A DNA stretch of 6,398 nt, from contig JAGVZJ010000045.1 in assembly GCA_018302725.1 (NCBI GenBank), forward strand, positions 1 to 6,398, written 5' to 3'. Shown piece after piece: positions 1-6,302 of this stretch; the stretch's first letter is position 1, and every line of letters begins with the position of its first letter. The position numbers and the translations under genes are program-made. Origin of the DNA: Candidatus Woesearchaeota archaeon. Its GTDB lineage: Archaea > Nanobdellota > Nanobdellia > SCGC-AAA011-G17 > GW2011-AR20. The notes under the pieces are model-generated. The model saw nothing but the letters and a program-made list of their open reading frames with translations. It was not told the DNA's origin and made no database searches.

Positions 1-1
1 C

Positions 2-295
2 GCAATAAACATAAACGGAATAACTGGTGCTTCTGTTTTAAATAATAATGAACAGTGGGTTTGCAATAAACTTCAGTGCACTGAACAATATACAACACAA
101 GAGCTTCAGCAAAAATTCTGTAGAATTGAAAAAGACCAAATATTATGCAGTATCTCTATAGATGGCCAGACAGGTGAATATCCAATTGATCAAGTAAACT
201 GGGATTCAATCCAGATCTGCAAAAAAGCACTATGCTTGCAGGAAGTAAAGGCGAGAACTGTAAACTATGAGGTAGACTTAAGCTCGCAGAACTAA
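2..295 (+). CDS. C-terminal end of a cysteine-rich, probably exported protein (5' partial)
   Basis: An open frame runs from the window edge to a TAA at 293-295 and gives 97 residues with no start in view, so the gene begins upstream. I do not recognise the family. Six cysteines are present: C21, C26, C40, C49, C73 and C78. Two of the pairs have the same C-x4-C spacing and similar context (W-x-C-N-K-L-Q-C near 19-26 and C-K-K-A-L-C at 73-78), suggesting an internal repeat of about 52 residues. The even cysteine number, without CxxC zinc pairs, and the polar N/Q/T/S-rich composition fit a disulfide-bonded extracellular or surface protein; this is inference. No membrane segment is visible in this part. 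The stop is 4 bases from the end of the convergent toxin gene. The reading is supported by lack of stops and protein-like composition, not by homology. Confidence 0.6.
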   Translation, partial: AININGITGASVLNNNEQWVCNKLQCTEQYTTQELQQKFCRIEKDQILCSISIDGQTGEYPIDQVNWDSIQICKKALCLQEVKARTVNYEVDLSSQN

Positions 296-308
296 CTTTT
301 TATTTCTT
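296..308 (+). terminator. possible T-rich archaeal terminator
   Basis: Directly after the TAA of the cysteine-rich gene the plus strand reads CTTTTTATTTCTT. Archaeal transcription often ends at such T-rich stretches without a hairpin. It lies inside the last codons of the convergent toxin gene, so coding constraint could also explain it. Confidence 0.3.
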
Positions 309-662
309 GACAAACTCAACATCAGGAAAATTTTCAAATTTCTTGTCTCCTGTCAAGAATTTTAATCCATATTTTTTAGCCAGTAAATATCCAACAGCAT
401 CTGCCAAACTCAGCTTTTGTTTTTTATATTTGTGTCTAAACTCCACCGCTTCTAGGATAATTCCTTCTGTTATTTCTAAAATATCAAACTCAAACTTGCT
501 GTAAATTTCCACAGCAGTTTCTTTTCCATATTCCTTTAATAATCCTGCATAAAATTCCGCAATGTTTAATAGACCTATTTTAAATGGAAAGTGCTTATAT
601 TTCTCATAATTTTTATTCCCATAAAGGTCTTCAAAAAGTGCATATGTGTCAAAAAAATACAT
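300..662 (-). CDS. vapC: PIN-domain ribonuclease toxin, VapC type
   Basis: A small Mg-dependent RNase of the PIN family, expected to cleave tRNA or other RNA when free of its antitoxin. Counting from the ATG at 662, the product is 120 residues, normal for a single PIN domain. The acidic active-site set is in place: D5 in the N-terminal strand (YFFDTYAL), E36 (NIAEFYAG), D88 (SLADAVGYLLAKKYG) and D106 (FLTGDKKF). I chose the ATG at 662 because it overlaps the antitoxin stop as TAATG and places the conserved Asp at the usual distance from the start; an in-frame GTG at 671 would add three residues. It is the second gene of a two-gene operon and is probably translated by coupling to the antitoxin. 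The exact RNA target cannot be read from the sequence. Confidence 0.87.
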   Translation of the reverse strand: MYFFDTYALFEDLYGNKNYEKYKHFPFKIGLLNIAEFYAGLLKEYGKETAVEIYSKFEFDILEITEGIILEAVEFRHKYKKQKLSLADAVGYLLAKKYGLKFLTGDKKFENFPDVEFVKK

Positions 663-868
663 TATCCCCACAGCTCTTTATCAATTTCTTTCATTAACTT
701 TTCCGTTGATGTTTTCATCTTTAATATCCCAAATACATCTCCTGCTTTTGTAACTTTTTTTTCCTCGCTAATTAAGACCCTTACTTTTGTATTTGGCTTG
801 AAATCTTTTCCTAATAAAATCCCTACGGAATTTCCCCATTTCTTTGTTGTTCTTATTAATTCTTTCAT
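662..868 (-). CDS. vapB: AbrB/SpoVT-type antitoxin, VapB type
   Basis: A 68-residue protein. Its N-terminal half (about residues 5-36, with K-K-W-G-N-S-V-G-I) is the swapped-hairpin AbrB/SpoVT DNA-binding fold that binds the operon's own promoter as a dimer. The C-terminal half (about 42-68, KAGDVFGILK followed by a charged helix ending in LWG) is the type of tail that wraps around and blocks a PIN toxin. The gene lies immediately before the PIN gene, and its TAA overlaps that gene's ATG, the usual antitoxin-first order. A TATA-like box about 27 bases upstream of the ATG suggests a leaderless mRNA, and a palindrome lies between the box and the start. The family is clear; the cognate pairing is inferred from adjacency. 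Confidence 0.85.
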   Translation of the reverse strand: MKELIRTTKKWGNSVGILLGKDFKPNTKVRVLISEEKKVTKAGDVFGILKMKTSTEKLMKEIDKELWG

Positions 869-869
869 A

Positions 870-885
870 TTTAAACATGTATAAA
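870..885. promoter_or_regulatory. imperfect palindrome, candidate operator of the toxin-antitoxin operon
   Basis: TTTAAACATGTATAAA is an inverted repeat centred on ACATGT, with 14 of 16 positions symmetric. It sits between the minus-strand TATA box and the antitoxin start codon, where a bound AbrB-type dimer would block transcription. AbrB-type antitoxins commonly repress their own operon; that this is the site is inference, and AT-rich DNA gives such palindromes by chance fairly often. Confidence 0.4.
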
Positions 886-891
886 CACAAG

Positions 892-899
892 TATATAAA
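892..899 (-). promoter_or_regulatory. TATA box of the toxin-antitoxin operon
   Basis: On the minus strand this reads TTTATATA, with its centre about 27 bases before the antitoxin ATG at 868. This matches an archaeal TATA box whose transcript starts at or next to the start codon (leaderless). No Shine-Dalgarno is seen before the ATG, which agrees with that. Confidence 0.55.
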
Positions 900-916
900 T
901 TTTTCTATGAAGCAGA

Positions 917-924
917 TTTATAAG
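917..924 (+). promoter_or_regulatory. TATA box of the mre11-rad50 operon
   Basis: TTTATAAG has its centre about 26 bases before the Mre11 ATG at 947, the distance expected for a leaderless archaeal transcript. The stretch in between is pyrimidine-rich (TTTTCTTTCTTTTTC), common near archaeal initiation sites, and has no Shine-Dalgarno. Confidence 0.55.
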
Positions 925-946
925 TTTTCTTTCTTTTTCAATATTT

Positions 947-2116
947 ATGAAATTTGCCCATTTAGCAGACTGCCACATTGGAGGCTGGAGAGAAGAAGAA
1001 CTAAAAAAATTAGGCATAGAAAGTTTTAGATACGCAATAAACAAGTGCATAGAAAAAAATGTTGGTTTTGTCCTGATAGCGGGGGATCTTTTCAACACAT
1101 CCCTGCCAGACATAACTATCATAAAAGAGACAAGTAAAATCCTGTCAGAGCTAAAAAAGAAAAACATAGACTGTTATATAATCCCAGGTTCTCATGATTT
1201 TTCCCCTTCAGGAAAAACAATGTTAGATGTCCTGGAAAACTCAGGTTTGGTAAAAAATGTGTTTAAATTTAAAAATAACAAATTAAAGTTTACAGAAGAC
1301 AAGACTAACACAAAGATAACTGGAATTCTTGGGTTAAGATCCGGATTGGAAAAAGAATATTTCCAAAATCTGGAAAAAGAACACTTGGAAAAAGAGCAGG
1401 GATTTAAAATATTCATGTTCCATACCTTGCTTGAAGAGTACAAGCCAAAAGACATGGAAAGCGTAGAAGGGGAGTCTATCAAAAATTTCCCAAAAAACTT
1501 CAAATACTACGCAGGAGGACATGTTCACTATGTACTAGAAAAAGAATTTGAAGGAGGAAAAATAGTTTATCCTGGTCCATTATTCCCAAATAACTTCAAA
1601 GAGCTAGAAGAATTAAAATTTGGAAGATTCTGCATAGTGGATGATAATCTAAATGTAAAAAGAGAAGAAATAAAACTCAAAACAACTGAGTGCTATTTTA
1701 TAAATGCGGAGAACAAAACACCTGAAAAAGTTGAGCAAGAAGTATTAGACACTATTAAGGATTATCAAGACAGAATTATACTAATTAGGGTGGAAGGAAC
1801 CTTAAAATCTGGAAAGCCTTCAGAAATAAATTTTAGGAGAATTCATGAAAAGCTAAAAGATGCCTACTGCATTCTAAGAAACACGAATAAACTCTTCTCA
1901 AAGGAACTAACAGAGATAGAAGTTGACTCTGCAAGTACAGAAGAAATTGAAAAAAAAGTGATTGAAGACTCTAAAAAAGAGTTTAAAGAACTAGGAAACA
2001 AAGAGTTGGTATCAAGATTAATGAACGCTCTTGACTTAGAAAAAGATGAAGGAGAGAAAAATTCAGACTTTGAAACAAGAATCATATCCTCTGGACTAGA
2101 TGTGCTTAAAATATGA
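947..2116 (+). CDS. mre11: Mre11 DNA double-strand break repair nuclease
   Basis: Metal-dependent exo/endonuclease subunit of the Mre11-Rad50 complex, which processes DNA ends for recombination. The 389-residue product has the calcineurin-like phosphoesterase domain at about 1-230 with its metal motifs in order: D8 and H10 (ADCHIGG), D47 (AGDLFN), G-S-H-D at 81-84, H159 (MFHT), and H192/H194 (GGHVHY). A capping domain follows at about 240-325, then an acidic, lysine-rich helical tail (about 330-389) in the position of the Rad50-binding region. The third motif is normally GNHD/E with Asn as a metal ligand; here Ser replaces Asn (S82). Length is close to that of archaeal Mre11. The start is the ATG just before the D8 motif, 26 bases after a TATA box. 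The stop overlaps the rad50 start as ATGA, so the two subunits are translationally coupled. Confidence 0.93.
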   Translation: MKFAHLADCHIGGWREEELKKLGIESFRYAINKCIEKNVGFVLIAGDLFNTSLPDITIIKETSKILSELKKKNIDCYIIPGSHDFSPSGKTMLDVLENSGLVKNVFKFKNNKLKFTEDKTNTKITGILGLRSGLEKEYFQNLEKEHLEKEQGFKIFMFHTLLEEYKPKDMESVEGESIKNFPKNFKYYAGGHVHYVLEKEFEGGKIVYPGPLFPNNFKELEELKFGRFCIVDDNLNVKREEIKLKTTECYFINAENKTPEKVEQEVLDTIKDYQDRIILIRVEGTLKSGKPSEINFRRIHEKLKDAYCILRNTNKLFSKELTEIEVDSASTEEIEKKVIEDSKKEFKELGNKELVSRLMNALDLEKDEGEKNSDFETRIISSGLDVLKI

Positions 2117-4158
2117 TAATAAAAAAGTTAAAATTGGAAAACATAAGAAGTTACTCTAGCAGCCTAGTTACTATCCCAGAGGGAAGCATTCTTCTAAGTG
2201 GAAACATAGGAAGCGGAAAGTCAAGCATTCTTTTAGCAGTGGACTTTGCTCTATTCGGGCTAAGACAAAAAGAGTTATCTGGAAACGGATTATTAAGAAA
2301 CGGGGAAGACGCAGGAAGTGTAGAGCTGGAATTTGAGATTGACGACAAGATTATAGAAATAAAAAGAACGCTAAAAAGAATAGGCAAAAATGTTAAACAA
2401 AACACCGGCTTCCTATCAATAAATGGGAATAAAGAATCATTAAGTGCGCTTGAACTAAAAGAAAGAATTCTTGGTTTGCTGGGATATCCCAAAAGTCTCT
2501 TGACTAAGAGCAAAAATTTAATCTTTAGGTATACAGTCTACACCCCGCAGGAAGAGATGAAAGAGATATTAATAGGAGACCAGGACATAAGGTTAGACAC
2601 ACTAAGAAAAGTTTTTGGAATAGACAGATATAAGAGAATAAAAGAGAATTCAAGAATCCTCCTATCAAATCTCAGAGAGCAGAAAAGGGAAATAGAAGGT
2701 AAAATCTCAGATTTGGACAAAAAATTAGAAGAGAAAGAAGGTAAACTAAAAGAAGTAGAGATAATAAACTTAAGTCTGGGAAAGATAATTCCTGAAGTAG
2801 AAAAAATAAAGAATAAGCTGTATGAAAAAAAGAAAGAAATAGAAGGCTTAGAAAATAAAATTATGGTATTAAACGACCTAAAAAAAGAATTTTCTATAAA
2901 TCAAAGAGTAATAGAATCAAAAAGTGAGATAATAAAAAATAAAGAAGAAGAATTAAAAGCTATTTCAAGATTTATTGTAGAAAACAAAGACGTAGAGGTT
3001 CACAGTCCAGAACCACTAAAAAAACTTATGATAGAAGCAGAAGAAAGGGTCAAAAAACTGGAAAAAGAAATCTTAGAATTGAATTTGTTGGGGAAAGAAG
3101 AAGATATAAGAAAGAGGGGTTCAGAAAATCTAATTAGAAAAATTAATGAGTTAAACATATGCCCGGTGTGTAAACAAAATGTAACAGAAGATCACAAACA
3201 TTCTATCACAAATATTGAAACAACCACAATTTCTAGTGCCATCTCCAAAATTAAAGAATTGGCAAGTAAGGAAGTTAGCCTAAAGGAGCAGTTAGGTACC
3301 ATAAAAAAAGAACTTGACAGGTTGAGAGAAGAAGAAGGGAGCATCCAGCTGAATTTATTTAAAAAAACAAGGCTAAGAGAGAAAAAAGATTCAAAGGAGA
3401 AGATTGAAAAAGAAAGTGCAAGATTAAAAGAAGAAATAAGTTCACTGAATAAAGAGAATAAAGAGTTAAGAGAAAATATCAAAGAATTAGAAAGTATAGA
3501 TTACACTTTGATAAAAGAAGAGTTCGAGAAATTAAGAGCGCAAGAAAAAAAACTGGAAATAGAAAAAGCTGGTTATGAAAGAGATATGATAAATATAAAA
3601 ATGGTTATAGAAAAGTTAAATGAAGAAGTAGAAGAGAAATTAAAAGCGAGAGAAAAACTATTCACCCTCAACAGATTCATATTTTTTATTGATGCGCATT
3701 TCTCAGAGCTGATAGATCTAATGGAAAGAAAAGTGATGTTAAAAGTCCATACTGATTTTGAGACATTTTTCCAAAAATGGTTTTCAATTTTAGTTGATGA
3801 TGAAGTTCTAAACATAAGATTGGATGAATCTTTTACACCATTAATCGAGCAACAGGGGCATGATATAGATTATGCTTATCTTAGTGGAGGTGAAAGAACT
3901 GCAGCAGCATTAGCCTACAGATTAGCATTGAATCAGACAATCAACAATATTGTAACAGAAATAAAGACCAAAGACATAATAATCTTAGACGAACCCACAG
4001 ATGGATTTAGCATGGAACAATTAGACAGAATGAAGCAGGTAATAGAAGACTTGGACGCAAAACAGGTAATCTTAGTAAGTCATGATCCAAAGATAGAAAG
4101 CTTTGTAAACAATGTAATAAGAATAGAAAAGCAGCTAGGAAGTTCAAGAGCCATTTGA
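2113..4158 (+). CDS. rad50: Rad50 zinc-hook SMC-like ATPase
   Basis: ATPase and DNA-tethering subunit of the Mre11-Rad50 complex. The 681 residues show the split ABC ATPase: Walker A GNIGSGKSS at 30-38 (K36), Q-loop Q146 (VYTPQEEM), signature LSGGER at 590-595, Walker B DIIILDEP with D626/E627, and the switch histidine H657 (VSHD). Between the lobes lie two coiled-coil stretches (about 175-348 and 370-515, rich in E, K, L and I) around the zinc hook C350-P-V-C353, where two Rad50 molecules join. The arms, roughly 150-175 residues each, are shorter than in the well-studied archaeal Rad50 proteins of nearly 900 residues. The D-loop after Walker B reads P-T-D-G-F-S instead of the usual form ending in Asp. 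The start overlaps the mre11 stop by ATGA; there is no separate Shine-Dalgarno, so coupling is likely. Confidence 0.95.
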   Translation: MIIKKLKLENIRSYSSSLVTIPEGSILLSGNIGSGKSSILLAVDFALFGLRQKELSGNGLLRNGEDAGSVELEFEIDDKIIEIKRTLKRIGKNVKQNTGFLSINGNKESLSALELKERILGLLGYPKSLLTKSKNLIFRYTVYTPQEEMKEILIGDQDIRLDTLRKVFGIDRYKRIKENSRILLSNLREQKREIEGKISDLDKKLEEKEGKLKEVEIINLSLGKIIPEVEKIKNKLYEKKKEIEGLENKIMVLNDLKKEFSINQRVIESKSEIIKNKEEELKAISRFIVENKDVEVHSPEPLKKLMIEAEERVKKLEKEILELNLLGKEEDIRKRGSENLIRKINELNICPVCKQNVTEDHKHSITNIETTTISSAISKIKELASKEVSLKEQLGTIKKELDRLREEEGSIQLNLFKKTRLREKKDSKEKIEKESARLKEEISSLNKENKELRENIKELESIDYTLIKEEFEKLRAQEKKLEIEKAGYERDMINIKMVIEKLNEEVEEKLKAREKLFTLNRFIFFIDAHFSELIDLMERKVMLKVHTDFETFFQKWFSILVDDEVLNIRLDESFTPLIEQQGHDIDYAYLSGGERTAAALAYRLALNQTINNIVTEIKTKDIIILDEPTDGFSMEQLDRMKQVIEDLDAKQVILVSHDPKIESFVNNVIRIEKQLGSSRAI

Positions 4159-4160
4159 TA

Positions 4161-4167
4161 AGGAGGG
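4161..4167 (+). promoter_or_regulatory. strong Shine-Dalgarno before the small zinc protein
   Basis: AGGAGGG lies six bases before the ATG at 4174, a near-perfect match to the 16S anti-Shine-Dalgarno. It is the only clear Shine-Dalgarno in the window, fixes the start of the downstream gene, and suggests that gene is translated efficiently from the mre11-rad50 transcript. Confidence 0.8.
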
Positions 4168-4173
4168 ATAAAA

Positions 4174-4401
4174 ATGCCAAAACATACAATAAAGTTCAAA
4201 AACAAAAAAACAGCTGAAAGAGAAGCAGAAAAATCAATAAAAAAAGAGTTTTGTAAATACTGCGGAGAAAGGTTGAATAGATACACAATATCTCCTAAAC
4301 TCCTAGCCAGATGTTCAATATTATTTAATAATCCCCGAAATATAAGAAACAGTGAAAAATGCCTTTATTGCGGAGCTAGAAAGAATACTAAATCTTCTTA
4401 A
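4174..4401 (+). CDS. small basic four-cysteine zinc-finger-like protein of unknown function
   Basis: A 75-residue, lysine/arginine-rich protein that I do not recognise. Two knuckle-like pairs, C27-K-Y-C30-G-E and C63-L-Y-C66-G-A, form a likely single zinc site of the zinc-ribbon or treble-clef type; C47 lies between them. The N-terminal 25 residues are highly charged and probably helical, and the basic composition fits nucleic-acid binding (inference). The gene starts 15 bases after the rad50 stop with a strong Shine-Dalgarno and no room for its own promoter, so it is most likely the third gene of the mre11-rad50 operon. Its last 14 bases overlap the end of the convergent methyltransferase gene. 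A role in DNA repair is possible from position only; a ribosome- or RNA-related role is equally open. Confidence 0.75.
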   Translation: MPKHTIKFKNKKTAEREAEKSIKKEFCKYCGERLNRYTISPKLLARCSILFNNPRNIRNSEKCLYCGARKNTKSS

Positions 4402-5287
4402 TCTTAGCAACAAAAAAACCAGAAGTATCATTATCCTGAGGCCATATTCTCAAGCATTTTTCAATTTCGCTTGAAAATTTTTTATTGTTATTTGTCATAA
4501 TAGGTTTAGATCTTTTAATTTTAATATCAATTTTCTGTAGCTTTGCATTCTTATACTTGTCCAACAAAAAATCAATAACTTCCTCATTCTCTTCAGGAGA
4601 GATAGAGCATGTCGAATAGACCATAATCCCATCTTCATTTAACAATTCAAAACAATGTGTAATCAACCTTTTTTGCACTCCTGCTAATTTTTTGTACATG
4701 TGAGGATTCCAGATCTTAATTGTCTTCAATGATTTCCTAATAGTTCCTGTACCGGAACAAGGAGCGTCTAATAAAATCTTATCAAATTTCATATTAATTG
4801 TTTCAGCCCAAGATTTGGTTATCACGGTATTTGCAACTCCGCACCTTTGAAGATTGGTAGACAAAGCCTTGATTCTTTCTGGTTTGATATCGTTTGCAAC
4901 TATAACTCCTTGATTTTTCATCATGGCTGCCATTTGTGTTGTCTTGCTTCCGGGAGCTGCACAGGCATCTAACACTATTTCCCCTAGTTTTGGGTTTAAT
5001 ATTAAGGGAGGAATCATAGAAGCAGCTTCCTGAACATAAAATAGCCCAAGCTGATGCTCCTTTAAATTCCCAAGATCCGTTCTTGGCCCCTCCACAAAGA
5101 AGCCTTCATTGCACCAAGGAACTTGAGTAAGTCTATAGTCCTTAAGCCTCTTTTTTAAATCAGTAACAGAAGTTTTTAAAGTATTAACCCTTATTGACTT
5201 TCTTATACTCTTTAAAGAGAACTCCAGAAACCTGTCTATATCGGTTAAAGATGCATATTTTTCGACAAATTTTTCTTTAAACTCCAT
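4388..5287 (-). CDS. NOL1/NOP2/Sun-family RNA (cytosine-5) methyltransferase, archaeal Trm4-like
   Basis: SAM-dependent enzyme that makes 5-methylcytosine in tRNA or rRNA. The 299-residue protein has a short N-terminal RNA-binding part (about 1-90, with the family R-V-N-T at 33-36 and V-Q-E-A-A-S at 85-90) and then the Rossmann core: SAM motif DACAAPGSKTTQ at 107-118, N132-D133, D174-A-P-C177-S-G (motif IV) and S225-T-C227-S (motif VI). C227 is the expected nucleophile and C177 the residue that releases the product; both are present. PEEN at 231-234 and the C-terminal RIWPQDNDTSGFF are typical of the family end. There is no PUA domain, and the length is close to the archaeal MJ0026/Trm4 group, which modifies tRNA at positions around 48-49. 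The substrate is inferred, because NSUN paralogues for rRNA look alike. The gene has its own promoter and stands alone on this strand. Confidence 0.92.
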   Translation of the reverse strand: MEFKEKFVEKYASLTDIDRFLEFSLKSIRKSIRVNTLKTSVTDLKKRLKDYRLTQVPWCNEGFFVEGPRTDLGNLKEHQLGLFYVQEAASMIPPLILNPKLGEIVLDACAAPGSKTTQMAAMMKNQGVIVANDIKPERIKALSTNLQRCGVANTVITKSWAETINMKFDKILLDAPCSGTGTIRKSLKTIKIWNPHMYKKLAGVQKRLITHCFELLNEDGIMVYSTCSISPEENEEVIDFLLDKYKNAKLQKIDIKIKRSKPIMTNNNKKFSSEIEKCLRIWPQDNDTSGFFVAKIKKI

Positions 5288-5308
5288 AAGAAGAAGCAGA
5301 AAATCTAG

Positions 5309-5315
5309 TTTTAAA
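5309..5315 (-). promoter_or_regulatory. probable TATA box of the methyltransferase gene
   Basis: On the minus strand this reads TTTAAAA, centred 25 bases before the ATG at 5287, which would give a leaderless transcript. The nearly symmetric TTATATATAA at about 5325-5334 is a second candidate that would give a leader of about 15 bases. Confidence 0.4.
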
Positions 5316-5323
5316 GGCTTACG

Positions 5324-5331
5324 TTTATATA
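5324..5331 (+). promoter_or_regulatory. TATA box of the amidohydrolase-like gene
   Basis: TTTATATA is centred about 26 bases before the ATG at 5353, as expected for a leaderless archaeal mRNA. The box is part of a nearly symmetric AT stretch and could also be read from the other strand toward the methyltransferase gene. No Shine-Dalgarno precedes the ATG. Confidence 0.55.
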
Positions 5332-5352
5332 TAATTAGGAAATATTTAGTGT

Positions 5353-6300
5353 ATGAAGATTGATGTAAAAAGGGGATTTATAGTATACAAGACAAAAGGG
5401 GACTATGTCATAGCTTGCCCTCATTCAGGTCCGGCATTAGAAAGAACGACTTCTAGGGATGATAATAGTGAAACAGTAGGAAGCATTCTTTGGAAGTTAT
5501 TAGGAGGAAAGCTGGTTGTTGGGAATCTTCCAAGGGATAGGGTTCTAGGAGTAGACTTTAATAGAGACATCCCAGATGTCAAAACCGCAACATCAATGTA
5601 TAGCAAAGCTTCAGAGGCGGATGAATTTTTTGAATACAGGAAAAGGTATGCATGGGTTGCAGAAGACGAAAATGATTACGAAGCCAGACTAAAAATATAC
5701 CAAAACTTTTGGGCAGAGATAGAATCAGGATCAACCATTATACTAGTCCATAGGCAGTTTAACAGACTAAAAAGTCTTCCAGGAATAATGGATTTCATAG
5801 AACTCAAGGGTAAAAAGAAGGACATTATGGAAACAATGACTGAAGTAAATCGAGAATACTCTGATTTTTTCAAAAAAGTAGACAGACCCTACAAACAAGC
5901 AATCCTCTTTGAAACTGAGAGAATAATAGCAAATATTATCAAAAGATATGGATCTTTTAATCTAAGAAGCCTAAACCGAGAACAAAGAGCTGTATTTTCT
6001 CGTGATTTAAAAATAATCTCTAAATATTGCAGACCATACATACTCACAAGGCTCAAAGATAATGTGACCGCTCAAAATTATGTGAGGGCTACAAAGAGCA
6101 CCTTAGAAAATTCCCCAAAACCATGCATTACATTCCAAAACGTATTCAATGGGGAACTGGCTCATGGTCCTAAAAGAAAATTAAATGATATGAAAGATAA
6201 ATCCGTTATGGAAGTAGAAGGTAGCCACTTTATCAACCTCTGGTACCCAGAAGTAGCTGCAGAAATAATAAAAAACGTAATAGAAAAGTTGTATTTGTAA
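5353..6300 (+). CDS. N-formylglutamate amidohydrolase-like zinc hydrolase (divergent)
   Basis: A 315-residue protein with features of the N-formylglutamate amidohydrolase fold, a zinc-peptidase relative that hydrolyses amide bonds. Visible matches are A-C-P-H-S-G at 21-26 (H24 a likely zinc ligand), an acidic stretch R-D-D-N-S-E-T-V at 35-42 where the family has its next ligand (E40 or D37), L-P-R-x(5)-V-D-F-N-R-D at 59-72 resembling the family's R...VDLNRDP, and I-L-V-H-R at 130-134 (H133) where the third ligand is expected. The central part (about 150-250) is charged, helical and unlike the typical enzyme, so the substrate need not be formylglutamate. No signal peptide or membrane segment is seen, so it is probably cytoplasmic. 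The gene is divergent from the methyltransferase and has no operon partner here. The family call rests on motifs read by eye, and function remains open. Confidence 0.55.
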   Translation: MKIDVKRGFIVYKTKGDYVIACPHSGPALERTTSRDDNSETVGSILWKLLGGKLVVGNLPRDRVLGVDFNRDIPDVKTATSMYSKASEADEFFEYRKRYAWVAEDENDYEARLKIYQNFWAEIESGSTIILVHRQFNRLKSLPGIMDFIELKGKKKDIMETMTEVNREYSDFFKKVDRPYKQAILFETERIIANIIKRYGSFNLRSLNREQRAVFSRDLKIISKYCRPYILTRLKDNVTAQNYVRATKSTLENSPKPCITFQNVFNGELAHGPKRKLNDMKDKSVMEVEGSHFINLWYPEVAAEIIKNVIEKLYL

Positions 6301-6302
6301 AA

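Noticed and set aside
662..671. GTG start at 671 for the toxin, which would make it 123 residues and overlap the antitoxin by 10 bases
   Set aside because: The ATG at 662 gives the usual TAATG coupling and the normal distance to the first active-site Asp; the GTG is kept only as an alternative.
871..1167. Minus-strand open frame across the start of mre11
   Set aside because: It covers the clear mre11 start and both promoters, and its translation shows no recognisable family or sensible composition.
3192..3482. Minus-strand open frame of 96 codons inside rad50
   Set aside because: It lies opposite the coiled-coil coding region, and its Ser/Phe/Leu-rich translation is what the reverse of Lys/Glu-rich codons gives; it has no motif or start signal.
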